Shown: piece after piece, positions 13,516 through 21,305 of the stretch | How positions within the stretch are numbered: the first letter of the stretch is position 1 | Layout of the letters: every line of letters begins with the position of its first letter | Virus record (IMG/VR): IMGVR_UViG_3300046777_002049 | Coordinates: 1 to 48,672 of that record | Direction: 5' to 3' (one strand) | DNA from: a virus | Length of the DNA: 48,672 nt | Made by a program: the position numbers and the translations under genes | Notes under the pieces: generated by a model | The model's database searches: none | Told to the model about the DNA's origin: nothing | The model's input: only the letters and a program-made list of their open reading frames with translations

Positions 13516-14493
13516 ATGAACCTCACGATCTCATACATCACCAATCGTCTTGAGCCTAAGATCGAATGGTTCTTTGGATCATTGGCAAAACAAGGCGGAG
13601 CAGACATAGACGTCAACGTCATCGACTTCCACGCTGACAATGAAGAGCGGGCTAAGAAGATTGCCAGTTTAGCTCACCACTACGGAATCAGGCTCAACCG
13701 TCACATCACTCCCAAGCCAACGGTGTGGCAAGGAAAGCACCGGCTCACCAAAGCGGATTACTTCGCTGCATCCAACGCATCGAACACTGCCATAGCGGTC
13801 TGCAAGACGGACTGGATAGTCTTCGTTGATGATCTCAGCGTCCTAAGACCGGGTTGGCTGGACAGAGTAAAGGAAGCCATTCAGAGAGGCGGAATTACCT
13901 GTGGTGGTTACAGGAAGGTTCTGGAGCTTCAGGTCGAGGACGGTGAAGTGGTTCATCGCAAAGAGCACCCACTCGGGATCGACGCCAGAGAAAGACAAGT
14001 GGGACCCGGGAACGTTGTCTCATGCGGAGGAGAGTGGTTCTTTGGATGCAGCTTCGTGGCGCCCATCGAAGCACTTCTCAAGATCAATGGATTCGATGAG
14101 GACTGCGATGGGATGGGAATGCAGGACTGCATCGCTGGATTGATGCTTCAGGCCAACGGATACTCATTCGTTTACGACAACCGGATGATGACTTGGGAAT
14201 CCGAGGAGCTTCACGGCCAGCCTGGCAATGTGTTCTACCGAGAGGACTGGGGCGTCTCACCAAACGACAAGTCTCACGCTATACTAAATCTGGTATACGC
14301 CGGCAGAACCAAGGCTCCCAACTACTTTGGCCCAGATGGTCTGCGTGGACTTAGGGAGAGGATGATGAGCACGTCAGATTTTCCAGTCGTGTCTGTGCCA
14401 CAGAATGAATGGTTCTCTGGAACTCCACTCAGCCAACTGCCACTTACTTTGAAGGATCCAACTCATGGAGCCTTTGAAAGAAACCTAAAATGA
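13516..14493 (+). CDS. GT-A fold (family 2-like) glycosyltransferase
   Basis: 325 residues. The N-terminus MNLTISYITNRLEPKIEWFF starts the nucleotide-sugar-binding fold. TDWIVFVDDLSVLRPGWL (Asp105, Asp106) is the DxD-type metal/nucleotide site, and GCSFVAPIEALLKINGFDED is the acceptor-side motif typical of GT2 enzymes. It would transfer a sugar from an activated donor to a phage or host acceptor. It begins a three-gene cassette with a methyltransferase and a GH130-like protein, ATGA-overlapped, inserted between portal and scaffold genes. Decoration of virion proteins or alteration of host surface glycans are the leading ideas. Confidence 0.8.
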   Translation: MNLTISYITNRLEPKIEWFFGSLAKQGGADIDVNVIDFHADNEERAKKIASLAHHYGIRLNRHITPKPTVWQGKHRLTKADYFAASNASNTAIAVCKTDWIVFVDDLSVLRPGWLDRVKEAIQRGGITCGGYRKVLELQVEDGEVVHRKEHPLGIDARERQVGPGNVVSCGGEWFFGCSFVAPIEALLKINGFDEDCDGMGMQDCIAGLMLQANGYSFVYDNRMMTWESEELHGQPGNVFYREDWGVSPNDKSHAILNLVYAGRTKAPNYFGPDGLRGLRERMMSTSDFPVVSVPQNEWFSGTPLSQLPLTLKDPTHGAFERNLK

Positions 14494-15101
14494 AAGAAAT
14501 AGATAAAGCCACACTTGAGAAAATCGAGACGCCACCCATGGAGGGTTGGTGTACGGTCCAGAAAGCCTGCGACCTCTTTGAGATCGTCGAAAAGCATAAG
14601 CCAAAGACATGCCTTGAGATCGGAACATTTGGAGGACGATCCATGGTGGCCATAGGTCTAGCCCTCAAGAAGCTGGGTCGTGGAATCGTGTTTGGAATCG
14701 ACCCGTGGAAGGTAGAGGCATGCCTTGAGGGAACCAATCCAGACGCCAACAACCAGTGGTGGGCCAGCGTGCCGTGGAGCAAGATCATCGCGTCCTACTT
14801 CGACAAGCTACAGGAGTTCGATGTATTGGAATATGTATCCCACTTTCGGAAGCACGATACCGAGTGTCTTGGCTACTTCACCAAGAGTTCCATTGATCTG
14901 ATCCACTTCGACAGCAACCACAGCCAAGAAGTAGCCTGTCGCACTGTTAAAGATTGGTGGCCTAAACTTAAACAAGGCGCCGTCGTAATAATGGACGACA
15001 TCGATTGGAGTGGTCAGAACAAGGCTCTCGAACTGATGAAGGAGCTTGGGATCGAGACGGTTAAAGAAGAGAAGACCTACGGCATCTACCTCAAAAAATG
15101 A
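14490..15101 (+). CDS. Class I SAM-dependent methyltransferase
   Basis: 203 residues, ATGA overlap. Motif I CLEIGTFGGRSMVAIGLALK (about residues 47-66) binds S-adenosylmethionine; IDLIHFDSNHSQEVA and GAVVIMDDIDW are post-I and motif IV-like segments in the methyltransferase family 24 / CmcI-like arrangement often found with glycosyltransferases. It probably methylates a hydroxyl of a sugar or glycan. Encoded within the glycan cassette, its natural partner would be the product of the neighbouring glycosyltransferase; that link is inference. Confidence 0.8.
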   Translation: MKEIDKATLEKIETPPMEGWCTVQKACDLFEIVEKHKPKTCLEIGTFGGRSMVAIGLALKKLGRGIVFGIDPWKVEACLEGTNPDANNQWWASVPWSKIIASYFDKLQEFDVLEYVSHFRKHDTECLGYFTKSSIDLIHFDSNHSQEVACRTVKDWWPKLKQGAVVIMDDIDWSGQNKALELMKELGIETVKEEKTYGIYLKK

Positions 15102-16027
15102 CTCCATCCATCAAGGACCAGACTCCTTGGAGGGTGGGGTTTTACGATTTCGGAAGAGCTCTTGTACCTGGTACAAGATTCTTCAATCCGAGCCTCATTG
15201 TTCACAACGGAGCTAATTGGCTGCTGACCAGAAGGTCTGGAAAGGTGGACTGGCATCATCTGGGCCAGAACAGCATCGTTGCATTCAAGCTCGACGAGAA
15301 CCATAAGCCAGAAGGCTTCATCGATGTGGTGCTTCTCAATAGGAGCTATAAGGACCAGCATTGGGAAGATCCAAGGATCGTCTGGATCAATGGCCAGATG
15401 GTCCTCTCCTACTGCACGTTCCAGATCTATAGGACCAAAACCTACAGCGGAGCACATCAACAGGTCGCGTTCCTCAACGACTCATTCCAGCCGAGTGAAG
15501 TTTGGGACCCCGTCTACGGAAACAACGGGGGGTCCATACTGATGAACGAAGGAAACGAGAAGAACTGGATTTTCTTCGACCACGACGGCCAGATGATGAT
15601 GATCTACAACACTGAACCGCATCAGGTGGTTAGGTGGGATAATCAGCAAGTCGTCGAGAAGTGGGAAACCCCGGCATTCGGATGGAAGTGGGGCCACATG
15701 AGGGGCGGAAGTCCTCCGATCAGAGTGGGTGATGAGTACGTCTGCTTCTTTCACAGCTCCACCAAATGGACCGAAAAGAAGCGTCAGTACCACATGGGGG
15801 CCTACGCCTTCGAGGCCAAGCCGCCATTCAAGATGAAGCGGATGACCCGAAAGCCCCTGTTGTCAGGAAGTCAGAAGGATCCTTGGATCGAAGGACTACC
15901 ACTGGTGGTGTTCCCATGCGGAGCCATCTTGGATAGCAAAAAATATGTTGTCAGCATGGGCATCAACGACTACACATCCGCGTGGATTGAGATCCCCGTA
16001 AAGGACCTTAATTCACTAATGAAATGA
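15098..16027 (+). CDS. GH130-like beta-propeller glycan-active protein
   Basis: 309 residues, ATGA overlap. The sequence shows repeated propeller blades with glycoside hydrolase family 130 (mannoside phosphorylase)-like features: FFNPSLIVHNGANWLLTRR, HWEDPRIVWINGQMVLSY, RGGSPPIRVGDEYVCFFHSS and PLVVFPCGAIL. The ED of the WEDPR segment is where the catalytic acid would lie. Such enzymes phosphorolyse or hydrolyse beta-mannosides. In the phage it may trim or remodel the glycan built by the cassette, or be a lectin-like relative without activity. Confidence in the fold is higher than in the reaction. Confidence 0.65.
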   Translation: MTPSIKDQTPWRVGFYDFGRALVPGTRFFNPSLIVHNGANWLLTRRSGKVDWHHLGQNSIVAFKLDENHKPEGFIDVVLLNRSYKDQHWEDPRIVWINGQMVLSYCTFQIYRTKTYSGAHQQVAFLNDSFQPSEVWDPVYGNNGGSILMNEGNEKNWIFFDHDGQMMMIYNTEPHQVVRWDNQQVVEKWETPAFGWKWGHMRGGSPPIRVGDEYVCFFHSSTKWTEKKRQYHMGAYAFEAKPPFKMKRMTRKPLLSGSQKDPWIEGLPLVVFPCGAILDSKKYVVSMGINDYTSAWIEIPVKDLNSLMK

Positions 16028-16344
16028 GACTCTTCAAGCGCAAACAGAACATCATCAAGTTCTCTACAGATCCAGGCATCAGCCATGTGGAATGGCGCAA
16101 AGAAGTGGAGTTAGTCACTGCCGCTCAAAGGCTTATGACGAACCCTGACTTCAAGGCCGCCTACGCCACCTTGATCGCCAGCCGTCCGTCCAAGAGCAAT
16201 CTGCCGCTTGGCCTGACGCCGCATCAACTGGCATCCCAAGCCATGTTCTGTGCCGGCTATGAGTACGCTCTGGATCTTCTGCTTTCGTTGGCCAAGCCAA
16301 TGGATCAAGAGACTGAAGAAACGCCCACATTTGAAGATCAGTAA
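16024..16344 (+). CDS. Small helical hypothetical protein before the scaffold gene
   Basis: 106 residues, ATGA overlap with the GH130-like gene. The basic N-terminus (MRLFKRKQNIIKF) is followed by helical segments (LMTNPDFKAAYATLIASRPS) and an acidic tail. No domain recognised. Its stop is two bases before the scaffold ATG, so it is probably expressed with capsid genes. Confidence 0.6.
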   Translation: MRLFKRKQNIIKFSTDPGISHVEWRKEVELVTAAQRLMTNPDFKAAYATLIASRPSKSNLPLGLTPHQLASQAMFCAGYEYALDLLLSLAKPMDQETEETPTFEDQ

Positions 16345-16346
16345 CT

Positions 16347-17525
16347 ATGGAAGGTAAAACGATAGAAGCTCAAATCCCCACCCCCATGACTGAGGGCCGG
16401 GAGACTGCACATTCACAGCCTACCCAATTCGGTACCCAAATCGGAGAGGCGTGGGCAAAGCTCCGGGCTCAAGCCAGCGAGTTTGACAAGGCCAAGGCCG
16501 CTGAGCCTGTTGAGCCTGACCGCCGGTTCGAGAAGGACCGCGACACGACCAAGGATCCATTGCCCATGTCGCCTAAGGACAAGGCTTTGGGCCTGGACAG
16601 CAAGGCCGAGAAGAAGGCTGAAAAGGTCGTCGCCAAGGAAACCATCGAAGCCACACAAAATGATGAAGCTCCACCAGAAAGCGCCAAAAGTGAGGAAGCA
16701 AAATCCTCCTGGGCCAAGCTCAAAGCCTCAAGAGACGAGGCTGCTAAAAAGGCTGAAGCTCTTGAGGCGGAAGTTCTCGCCCTGAAGCAGCAGTTCGACC
16801 CCGACTTGTTCAAGAAGACCAAGGAGGAGAACGATCAGCTGACCCAAGCTCTGCGCCGTCTTAACGTCGAGATGCACCCGAAGTTCCGGGAAACCTTCGA
16901 CGCCCCCATCGAACAGGCTGTCTCTCGGGCCAAGAAATTTGTTCCCGATCAGTATCATGCCGAGGTGGATAAGGTGCTCAAGGCGCCCGACTCACCGGAG
17001 CGTGATCAAGCCATCCAAGCCATCACCGAAAACCTGCCAATCCACAAGCAGGCTGCGTTTATTCGTCACGTCGAGGATGCCTCAATGGCGATTGAAAAGA
17101 AGCAGAACGCCCTCAGGGACGAGCAGAAGTATGTTACCGAGTGGGAATCTCAGGAGAAAGCCAAGCAGGAGGCTGCCAGGGTTCAGGCCGACGCTTTAGC
17201 TCGAACCACATTCCAGAACGTCTTCAAAACCAAGTTCGCCGATAACCCGATCTTCAAAGGTGATGACGCTGAGACTAATCTGAAGGCGGCTCAGGAGCTT
17301 CTCTTTGGAAACAATCCTCCAGAAGTGTTGGCTGAAGCTGTTCTTTACGCCCAGTACGGAAGGCAGATGGCGCCATTGCTTCAGAAGGCCCATGACGAAC
17401 TGAAGGCTGCTTATTCTCAAATCGACCGACTAACATCCAAGAGTGGAGGGAAGGCTGTATCGTCCGGCAGCGACTCCGCACCCAAAGATATGTGGTCCGC
17501 CATCCGAGAGGCCATGGCCGCATAA
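16347..17525 (+). CDS. Capsid scaffolding protein
   Basis: 392 residues, highly charged and rich in Lys, Glu and Ala, with long predicted coiled coils (EEAKSSWAKLKASRDEAAKK; EALEAEVLALKQQFD). The N-terminal ~110 residues are Pro-rich and disordered, and the C-terminus ends in a short basic helix (KDMWSAIREAMAA). Gene order portal, scaffold, terminator, capsid and this composition fit a scaffold that templates procapsid assembly and is then released. No protease domain is seen. A strong terminator follows, so scaffold and capsid levels can differ. Confidence 0.8.
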   Translation: MEGKTIEAQIPTPMTEGRETAHSQPTQFGTQIGEAWAKLRAQASEFDKAKAAEPVEPDRRFEKDRDTTKDPLPMSPKDKALGLDSKAEKKAEKVVAKETIEATQNDEAPPESAKSEEAKSSWAKLKASRDEAAKKAEALEAEVLALKQQFDPDLFKKTKEENDQLTQALRRLNVEMHPKFRETFDAPIEQAVSRAKKFVPDQYHAEVDKVLKAPDSPERDQAIQAITENLPIHKQAAFIRHVEDASMAIEKKQNALRDEQKYVTEWESQEKAKQEAARVQADALARTTFQNVFKTKFADNPIFKGDDAETNLKAAQELLFGNNPPEVLAEAVLYAQYGRQMAPLLQKAHDELKAAYSQIDRLTSKSGGKAVSSGSDSAPKDMWSAIREAMAA

Positions 17526-17541
17526 TCCATCCAAACCCGCT

Positions 17542-17575
17542 AAGTGCCTCTGGGGAAACCTGGGGGCACTTTTTT
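17542..17575 (+). terminator. Terminator between scaffold and capsid genes
   Basis: AAGTGCCTC (17542-17550) pairs with GGGGCACTT (17563-17571), with one G-U pair, loop TGGGGAAACCTG, then a T-run to 17575. Confidence 0.8.
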
Positions 17576-17736
17576 ATTGACTACATTGTCACTTCATTAC
17601 ATCTAACGCACAGCCTAACGGTTGCTTGGCTAGCAACAATCGGTCTCAACCGCGCTGACCTGCGGAACATAAACAACTGATTTCGATAAATCTACGAGTG
17701 TAGATTCTATTGTTATCTCATCAGATAATTCATCTT
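17576..17736 (+). promoter_or_regulatory. Capsid gene leader with candidate promoter and two hairpins
   Basis: TTGACT at 17577-17582 and an A/T-rich CATCTA at 17600-17605 are a weak promoter candidate just after the terminator. The rest would form a leader of about 130 bases. It holds CGGTTG...CAACCG (about 17618-17652) and a perfect 7-bp hairpin AATCTAC-GAGT-GTAGATT (17689-17706) 30 bases before the ATG. No Shine-Dalgarno sequence is seen. A stable leader hairpin could protect a highly expressed capsid mRNA. Confidence 0.4.
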
Positions 17737-18960
17737 ATGGCCTGTTCTAATGTCTTCGACATCATGCCGGTTGCGACGGAGTACCTGTCCCCGGAAATCT
17801 ACAAGCGTGCCACGTTCGACAGTATCTATGATACGCTGATCCAACGCGGCATTTTCGAGCCCAATACTGGCTTGAGCCACACGACCTTCACGGTCCTCAA
17901 CTCCGCTCCTACCAGCGTCACTGCTGCGTGGGACACCGTTACCACCACTGGTATTGGTGAGGGTCCCAATAGTTGCGACACGACCTACAATCAGGTCAAC
18001 GTCGGCTTCAAGTCTGAACAGTATTTCCCATACAAGCGCGGCTGGAAGGGTCCTCTCCTCTGTAAGGACGACCTGTATTTCGATCACGCTCCCGAGGCGT
18101 TCCTCGAGGGCTACATCCAGAACCTCGCCAACTACGTTCGCTTGGACTGGGAGTACCACCTCCAGCGCACCTACGCTCGCCGCGTTCCGATCTATGTCGC
18201 CGGTGCTGGCTTTGCCACGCCAACCGCTGCGAACGCGACGCTGGCGGCTCCTGCTGCCACCTCTCAGGTCACCCTGGAGATGCTTGAGACCCTCGCGGCT
18301 CAGCTGATCCAGAACCGTGCCACGCTGCCTGACAGCTACGGCTTCGTCTCCCTCACTGATGTCGGCCCGACCTTCTCGCTCGACATCGGCATGGAAATGA
18401 GCCAGCAGCTGGTTCGCAACGTGCCTGAGTACCGCCAGGACATCCGCTGGGCTGAGCCTAGCTTGTTCATGAAGCGGATTGGCGCCACCAAGGTGATCCA
18501 GAACTTCCGGCATCTCGTCAATGTGCTGCCGATGCGGTTCACCCACGACGGCACCAATTACGTTGAAGTTCCCCGCTGGGCCAACGTTGGTGGATCCGAC
18601 ATCACCAAGGGCACCGCCCAGGACATCAATCCGAACTGGATCAACCCCGCTACCGCCCCTTACGAGGCTGCCGTGGTCCTGTCGCCTGAGGTCTTCCAGG
18701 CCGACATCGTCCGCCCGCAGTCTGCTGTGGGTTCGCTCAACTGGTCGCCCTACGGCTATCAGGGCGAGTGGAAGTGGGTCACTGGTCCGTTCGCCATTGG
18801 CGCCGCTGACGGTGATGCGTGCTATGATCCCCTCCTCAAGAAGGGCCGGCACTTCGCTGAGATGATCTACGCTCCTCGTCCTCGGTCCAATCCGAAGGCT
18901 GGCGCGATCGTCATCTTCAAGCGGTGCGCTGCGAACTACACGCTCGCCACCTGCACCTAA
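17737..18960 (+). CDS. Major capsid protein
   Basis: 407 residues from ATG 17737; a TTG at 17710 in frame is unlikely. Position after scaffold, its own terminator on each side, GC-rich well-ordered codon use and composition (many Pro, Asn, Trp and aromatic residues) fit a HK97-fold capsid subunit. Landmarks are the N-terminal IMPVATEYLSPEIYKRATFD, EYHLQRTYARRVPIYVAGAG in the middle and KAGAIVIFKRCAANYTLATC near the end. It has several cysteines, including one near the N-terminus and two at the C-terminus. Identified by context and sequence character, not by a catalytic motif. Confidence 0.8.
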   Translation: MACSNVFDIMPVATEYLSPEIYKRATFDSIYDTLIQRGIFEPNTGLSHTTFTVLNSAPTSVTAAWDTVTTTGIGEGPNSCDTTYNQVNVGFKSEQYFPYKRGWKGPLLCKDDLYFDHAPEAFLEGYIQNLANYVRLDWEYHLQRTYARRVPIYVAGAGFATPTAANATLAAPAATSQVTLEMLETLAAQLIQNRATLPDSYGFVSLTDVGPTFSLDIGMEMSQQLVRNVPEYRQDIRWAEPSLFMKRIGATKVIQNFRHLVNVLPMRFTHDGTNYVEVPRWANVGGSDITKGTAQDINPNWINPATAPYEAAVVLSPEVFQADIVRPQSAVGSLNWSPYGYQGEWKWVTGPFAIGAADGDACYDPLLKKGRHFAEMIYAPRPRSNPKAGAIVIFKRCAANYTLATCT

Positions 18961-18973
18961 GAATTAGAATGAC

Positions 18974-19011
18974 AAGGGGCGGGGTCAGACTAATCTGGCC
19001 TCGCCCTTTTT
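18974..19011 (+). terminator. Terminator after the major capsid gene
   Basis: AAGGGGCGGGGTCAGA (18974-18989) pairs with TCTGGCCTCGCCCTT, with one bulge and two G-U pairs, loop of four, and T5 after it. Confidence 0.75.
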
Positions 19012-19014
19012 GTT

Positions 19015-20277
19015 ATGATCCCCTCGTCTGTAACCTGTGGGTGTGAATGTAGCGAATCTACGTCAACACCTGTCACGCCAACAACTGGAGCCACTGGAAC
19101 TGCGGGGTGTTCTGGTGCCAATGTCGCGTGCGTTACGGTGATCAATGGAGCCGTTGTTTCCATTTCTGATAGGGTTTTGCCTGGAATTAGCGGTGCAACT
19201 GGATCTGCCGGATGTAGTGGTGACAATGTTCCGTGCATCACGGTTGCAAACGGAGCAGTCACTTCAGTTTCTAATAGGTCTCTCGGGCTAGGAACGGCAT
19301 CTAGCTATAATGTTCCAGCGGCTGGAAACGCCACGTCTGGACAGGTCGTTCTTGGATCAGACACAAGACTCACAGATTCTAGGACGCCAACGGCCCACGC
19401 TTCCACTCACACATCTGCTGGAAGCGATCCGCTGACACTTTCTCAATCTCAGATTACCAATCTAACATCGGATCTAGCTGCCAAGGCTCCATTGGCATCT
19501 CCGACGTTTACGGGCACTCCTGCTGGCACTACAGCTCCGGCTGATACAAATACCACTCAGCTGGCAACTACGGCTTACGTCATTGGGCAAGCCTCTAGCT
19601 CCAATCCGGCAGCTCTTGGTTCAGTATCTCCTGGGTCGTCAGCTAAATTCTCTCGAGGCGATCACGTTCATCCTCGTCAGATCACTGCTCTTGGAAGCGA
19701 GGTTTCAGGGCTGCTTCCGTTTGCAAATCTGACCAATGCCACATCCGGATCCATCCTTCTTGGAAGGGGATCATCTGGATCTGGAGTGTTTCAGGAAATC
19801 AGCCTTGGCACTAATCTGTCAATGAGCGGAACCACGCTCAATGCGAGCACTTCATCCGTAAAATACAGGGCTGATTTTTGTATTCTGGATTCCGTTGGAG
19901 ATTCAAACGCACTGCCTCTAGCAAACAACAATACTCCATATCCAGACCCAGCAGACTATTCGGTTTTTAAAACTGAATTTGTACCATCCAATTTTACAAT
20001 TTCAGCATGGATTGTAAACGCGACTGGAAATGGCGCTGGAAATGTTGGCGTTGCGCTGCAATACACAACCGCCAATCCACCAACATCTGGATGGACTGAC
20101 GTTTCTGGAAGCACATTAAATGTTAATGGAACAACCAGTGCTTTCAAATTCGTTACGTCTACAGTATCCATTGGGGGTTCTCCTTCGGATGTTTTTTGGA
20201 GATTGAAAGTTGTTAACACCACATCTGGTGATGCTAGCTGTTCCAGAAAAAGCATAACTCTTAGTCTTTGGAACTAA
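19015..20277 (+). CDS. Tail fibre protein with Cys-containing collagen-like head
   Basis: 420 residues starting four bases after the terminator T-run. Residues about 20-90 hold two repeats of some 35 residues, each with GATG(T/S)AGCSG followed by a Cys and a valine-rich strand. Then come fibre motifs: HASTHTSAGSDPLTLSQSQI and KAPLASPTFTGTPAGTTAPA, the latter a common phage tail-fibre repeat. The module LLGRGSSGSGVFQEISLGTN is shared with the 971-residue fibre at 21306. The C-terminal 140 residues form a beta-rich domain, likely the receptor-binding tip. The stop overlaps the next ATG. Confidence 0.8.
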   Translation: MIPSSVTCGCECSESTSTPVTPTTGATGTAGCSGANVACVTVINGAVVSISDRVLPGISGATGSAGCSGDNVPCITVANGAVTSVSNRSLGLGTASSYNVPAAGNATSGQVVLGSDTRLTDSRTPTAHASTHTSAGSDPLTLSQSQITNLTSDLAAKAPLASPTFTGTPAGTTAPADTNTTQLATTAYVIGQASSSNPAALGSVSPGSSAKFSRGDHVHPRQITALGSEVSGLLPFANLTNATSGSILLGRGSSGSGVFQEISLGTNLSMSGTTLNASTSSVKYRADFCILDSVGDSNALPLANNNTPYPDPADYSVFKTEFVPSNFTISAWIVNATGNGAGNVGVALQYTTANPPTSGWTDVSGSTLNVNGTTSAFKFVTSTVSIGGSPSDVFWRLKVVNTTSGDASCSRKSITLSLWN

Positions 20278-21026
20278 TGTGCTCCTGCGGATGTAACTGT
20301 GGTCCTGGTGCGGTCTGTTTCATCGTTGAACCAGTCGCGGATCCGGTCATTTCCCCAGATAGTCAGTCGTTCACATCGACCGTCACGGTCACTATCACCT
20401 GCGCCACTCAGAACGCCGTCATCCGGTACACGACCGATGGCACCACACCGACAGAATACTCCCCGATCTACACCGGACCATTCACTGTAAGCGCAACGAC
20501 GACGGTCAAGGCCATCGGCCTGCTTCAGTATTTCTCTCCGTCCAATGTCGTAGAGGAGACCTACACCAAGATCATTCCCGCTGGAACGGTCTACTGGGGG
20601 CCTGCGTCGAACACGATGCTGACGGGGCCTGAAGTGCTCCTCCTCAATTCGTCCTACGAGACGGATCCCTACAGGATTTACAATTTCCAAGCGACCTCGA
20701 CGGTAAACGACTACTTCTACTTCTGGTGGCCCATCTTCTTTGGCCCTCCTAAGCTCACTGACGGATTCAGGGACAACGTGACCCTGGCCCCGATGGTCAT
20801 GGCCACTTTGGCCGAGGGCTTTGATACCAACATAGAGAACGGATGGTGGTACAAGGAAGTCGTCGTCAACGGAGTCCAGGGCAAGCTCTTCCGGTCATAC
20901 TATCAGCTGGGTGGTGGTGGAGCATTCCCTGTGGAGGTGCTTCCACCTGTGGCCATGATCTACAGGGCAGACACTACCTATCTGACAGCTGACACGACTT
21001 CCTACACCGCTGACTACTCCTACTGA
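20277..21026 (+). CDS. Virion-associated protein with chitobiase-C-terminal-like (FN3/Ig) domain
   Basis: 249 residues from ATG 20277 (TAATG overlap). The first 16 residues are Cys-rich (MCSCGCNCGPGAVC). Residues about 40-85 (IRYTTDGTTPTEYSPIYTGP, then a strand with TTTVKAIG) match the chitobiase/beta-hexosaminidase C-terminal domain type (CHB_HEX_C), a carbohydrate-associated Ig-like fold. The C-terminal part is Tyr- and Trp-rich. Lying among fibres, it is probably a fibre or decoration protein contacting surface glycans. The same domain type occurs in the secreted protein at 41015. Confidence 0.7.
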   Translation: MCSCGCNCGPGAVCFIVEPVADPVISPDSQSFTSTVTVTITCATQNAVIRYTTDGTTPTEYSPIYTGPFTVSATTTVKAIGLLQYFSPSNVVEETYTKIIPAGTVYWGPASNTMLTGPEVLLLNSSYETDPYRIYNFQATSTVNDYFYFWWPIFFGPPKLTDGFRDNVTLAPMVMATLAEGFDTNIENGWWYKEVVVNGVQGKLFRSYYQLGGGGAFPVEVLPPVAMIYRADTTYLTADTTSYTADYSY

Positions 21027-21292
21027 TGGCACAGCAGATCATCAATCTTGGTGCGGTACCGAATGACAATTCGGGTGATCCGCTGCGTATTGCCTACAGC
21101 AAGTGCAACGACAACTTCAGCGAGCTGTTCGAGTCTGTTGAGGCCAATGGGTATCTCTACGTTCCGGCCATCAATGGGGCCCCCACTGGTGCTCCTGTGA
21201 CGGTGACTGGAAAGCTCCCGTTGGTAATCGATTCACTTAACAACAAGCTGTATTTCTATTCTGGCGGTTCATGGCGTGATGCTGGACCGTAA
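21026..21292 (+). CDS. Short fibre protein with the PNDNSGDPLR head module
   Basis: 88 residues. The N-terminus MAQQIINLGAVPNDNSGDPL, followed by SKCNDNFSEL, is paralogous to the head of the 971-residue fibre at 21306, suggesting a duplicated virion-attachment module. The C-terminal 45 residues (VTVTGKLPLVIDSLNNKLYF, then a Gly-Gly turn) look like a small beta cap. It starts on the last base of the preceding stop. Probably a short structural partner or adaptor of the long fibre. Confidence 0.7.
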   Translation: MAQQIINLGAVPNDNSGDPLRIAYSKCNDNFSELFESVEANGYLYVPAINGAPTGAPVTVTGKLPLVIDSLNNKLYFYSGGSWRDAGP

Positions 21293-21305
21293 CCCCACCT
21301 GATTC

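Noticed and set aside
17713-18852. 379-codon open frame on the minus strand
   Set aside because: It is antisense to the GC-rich major capsid gene, shows only low-complexity residues and no motif, and has no ribosome site; it is a codon-bias shadow.
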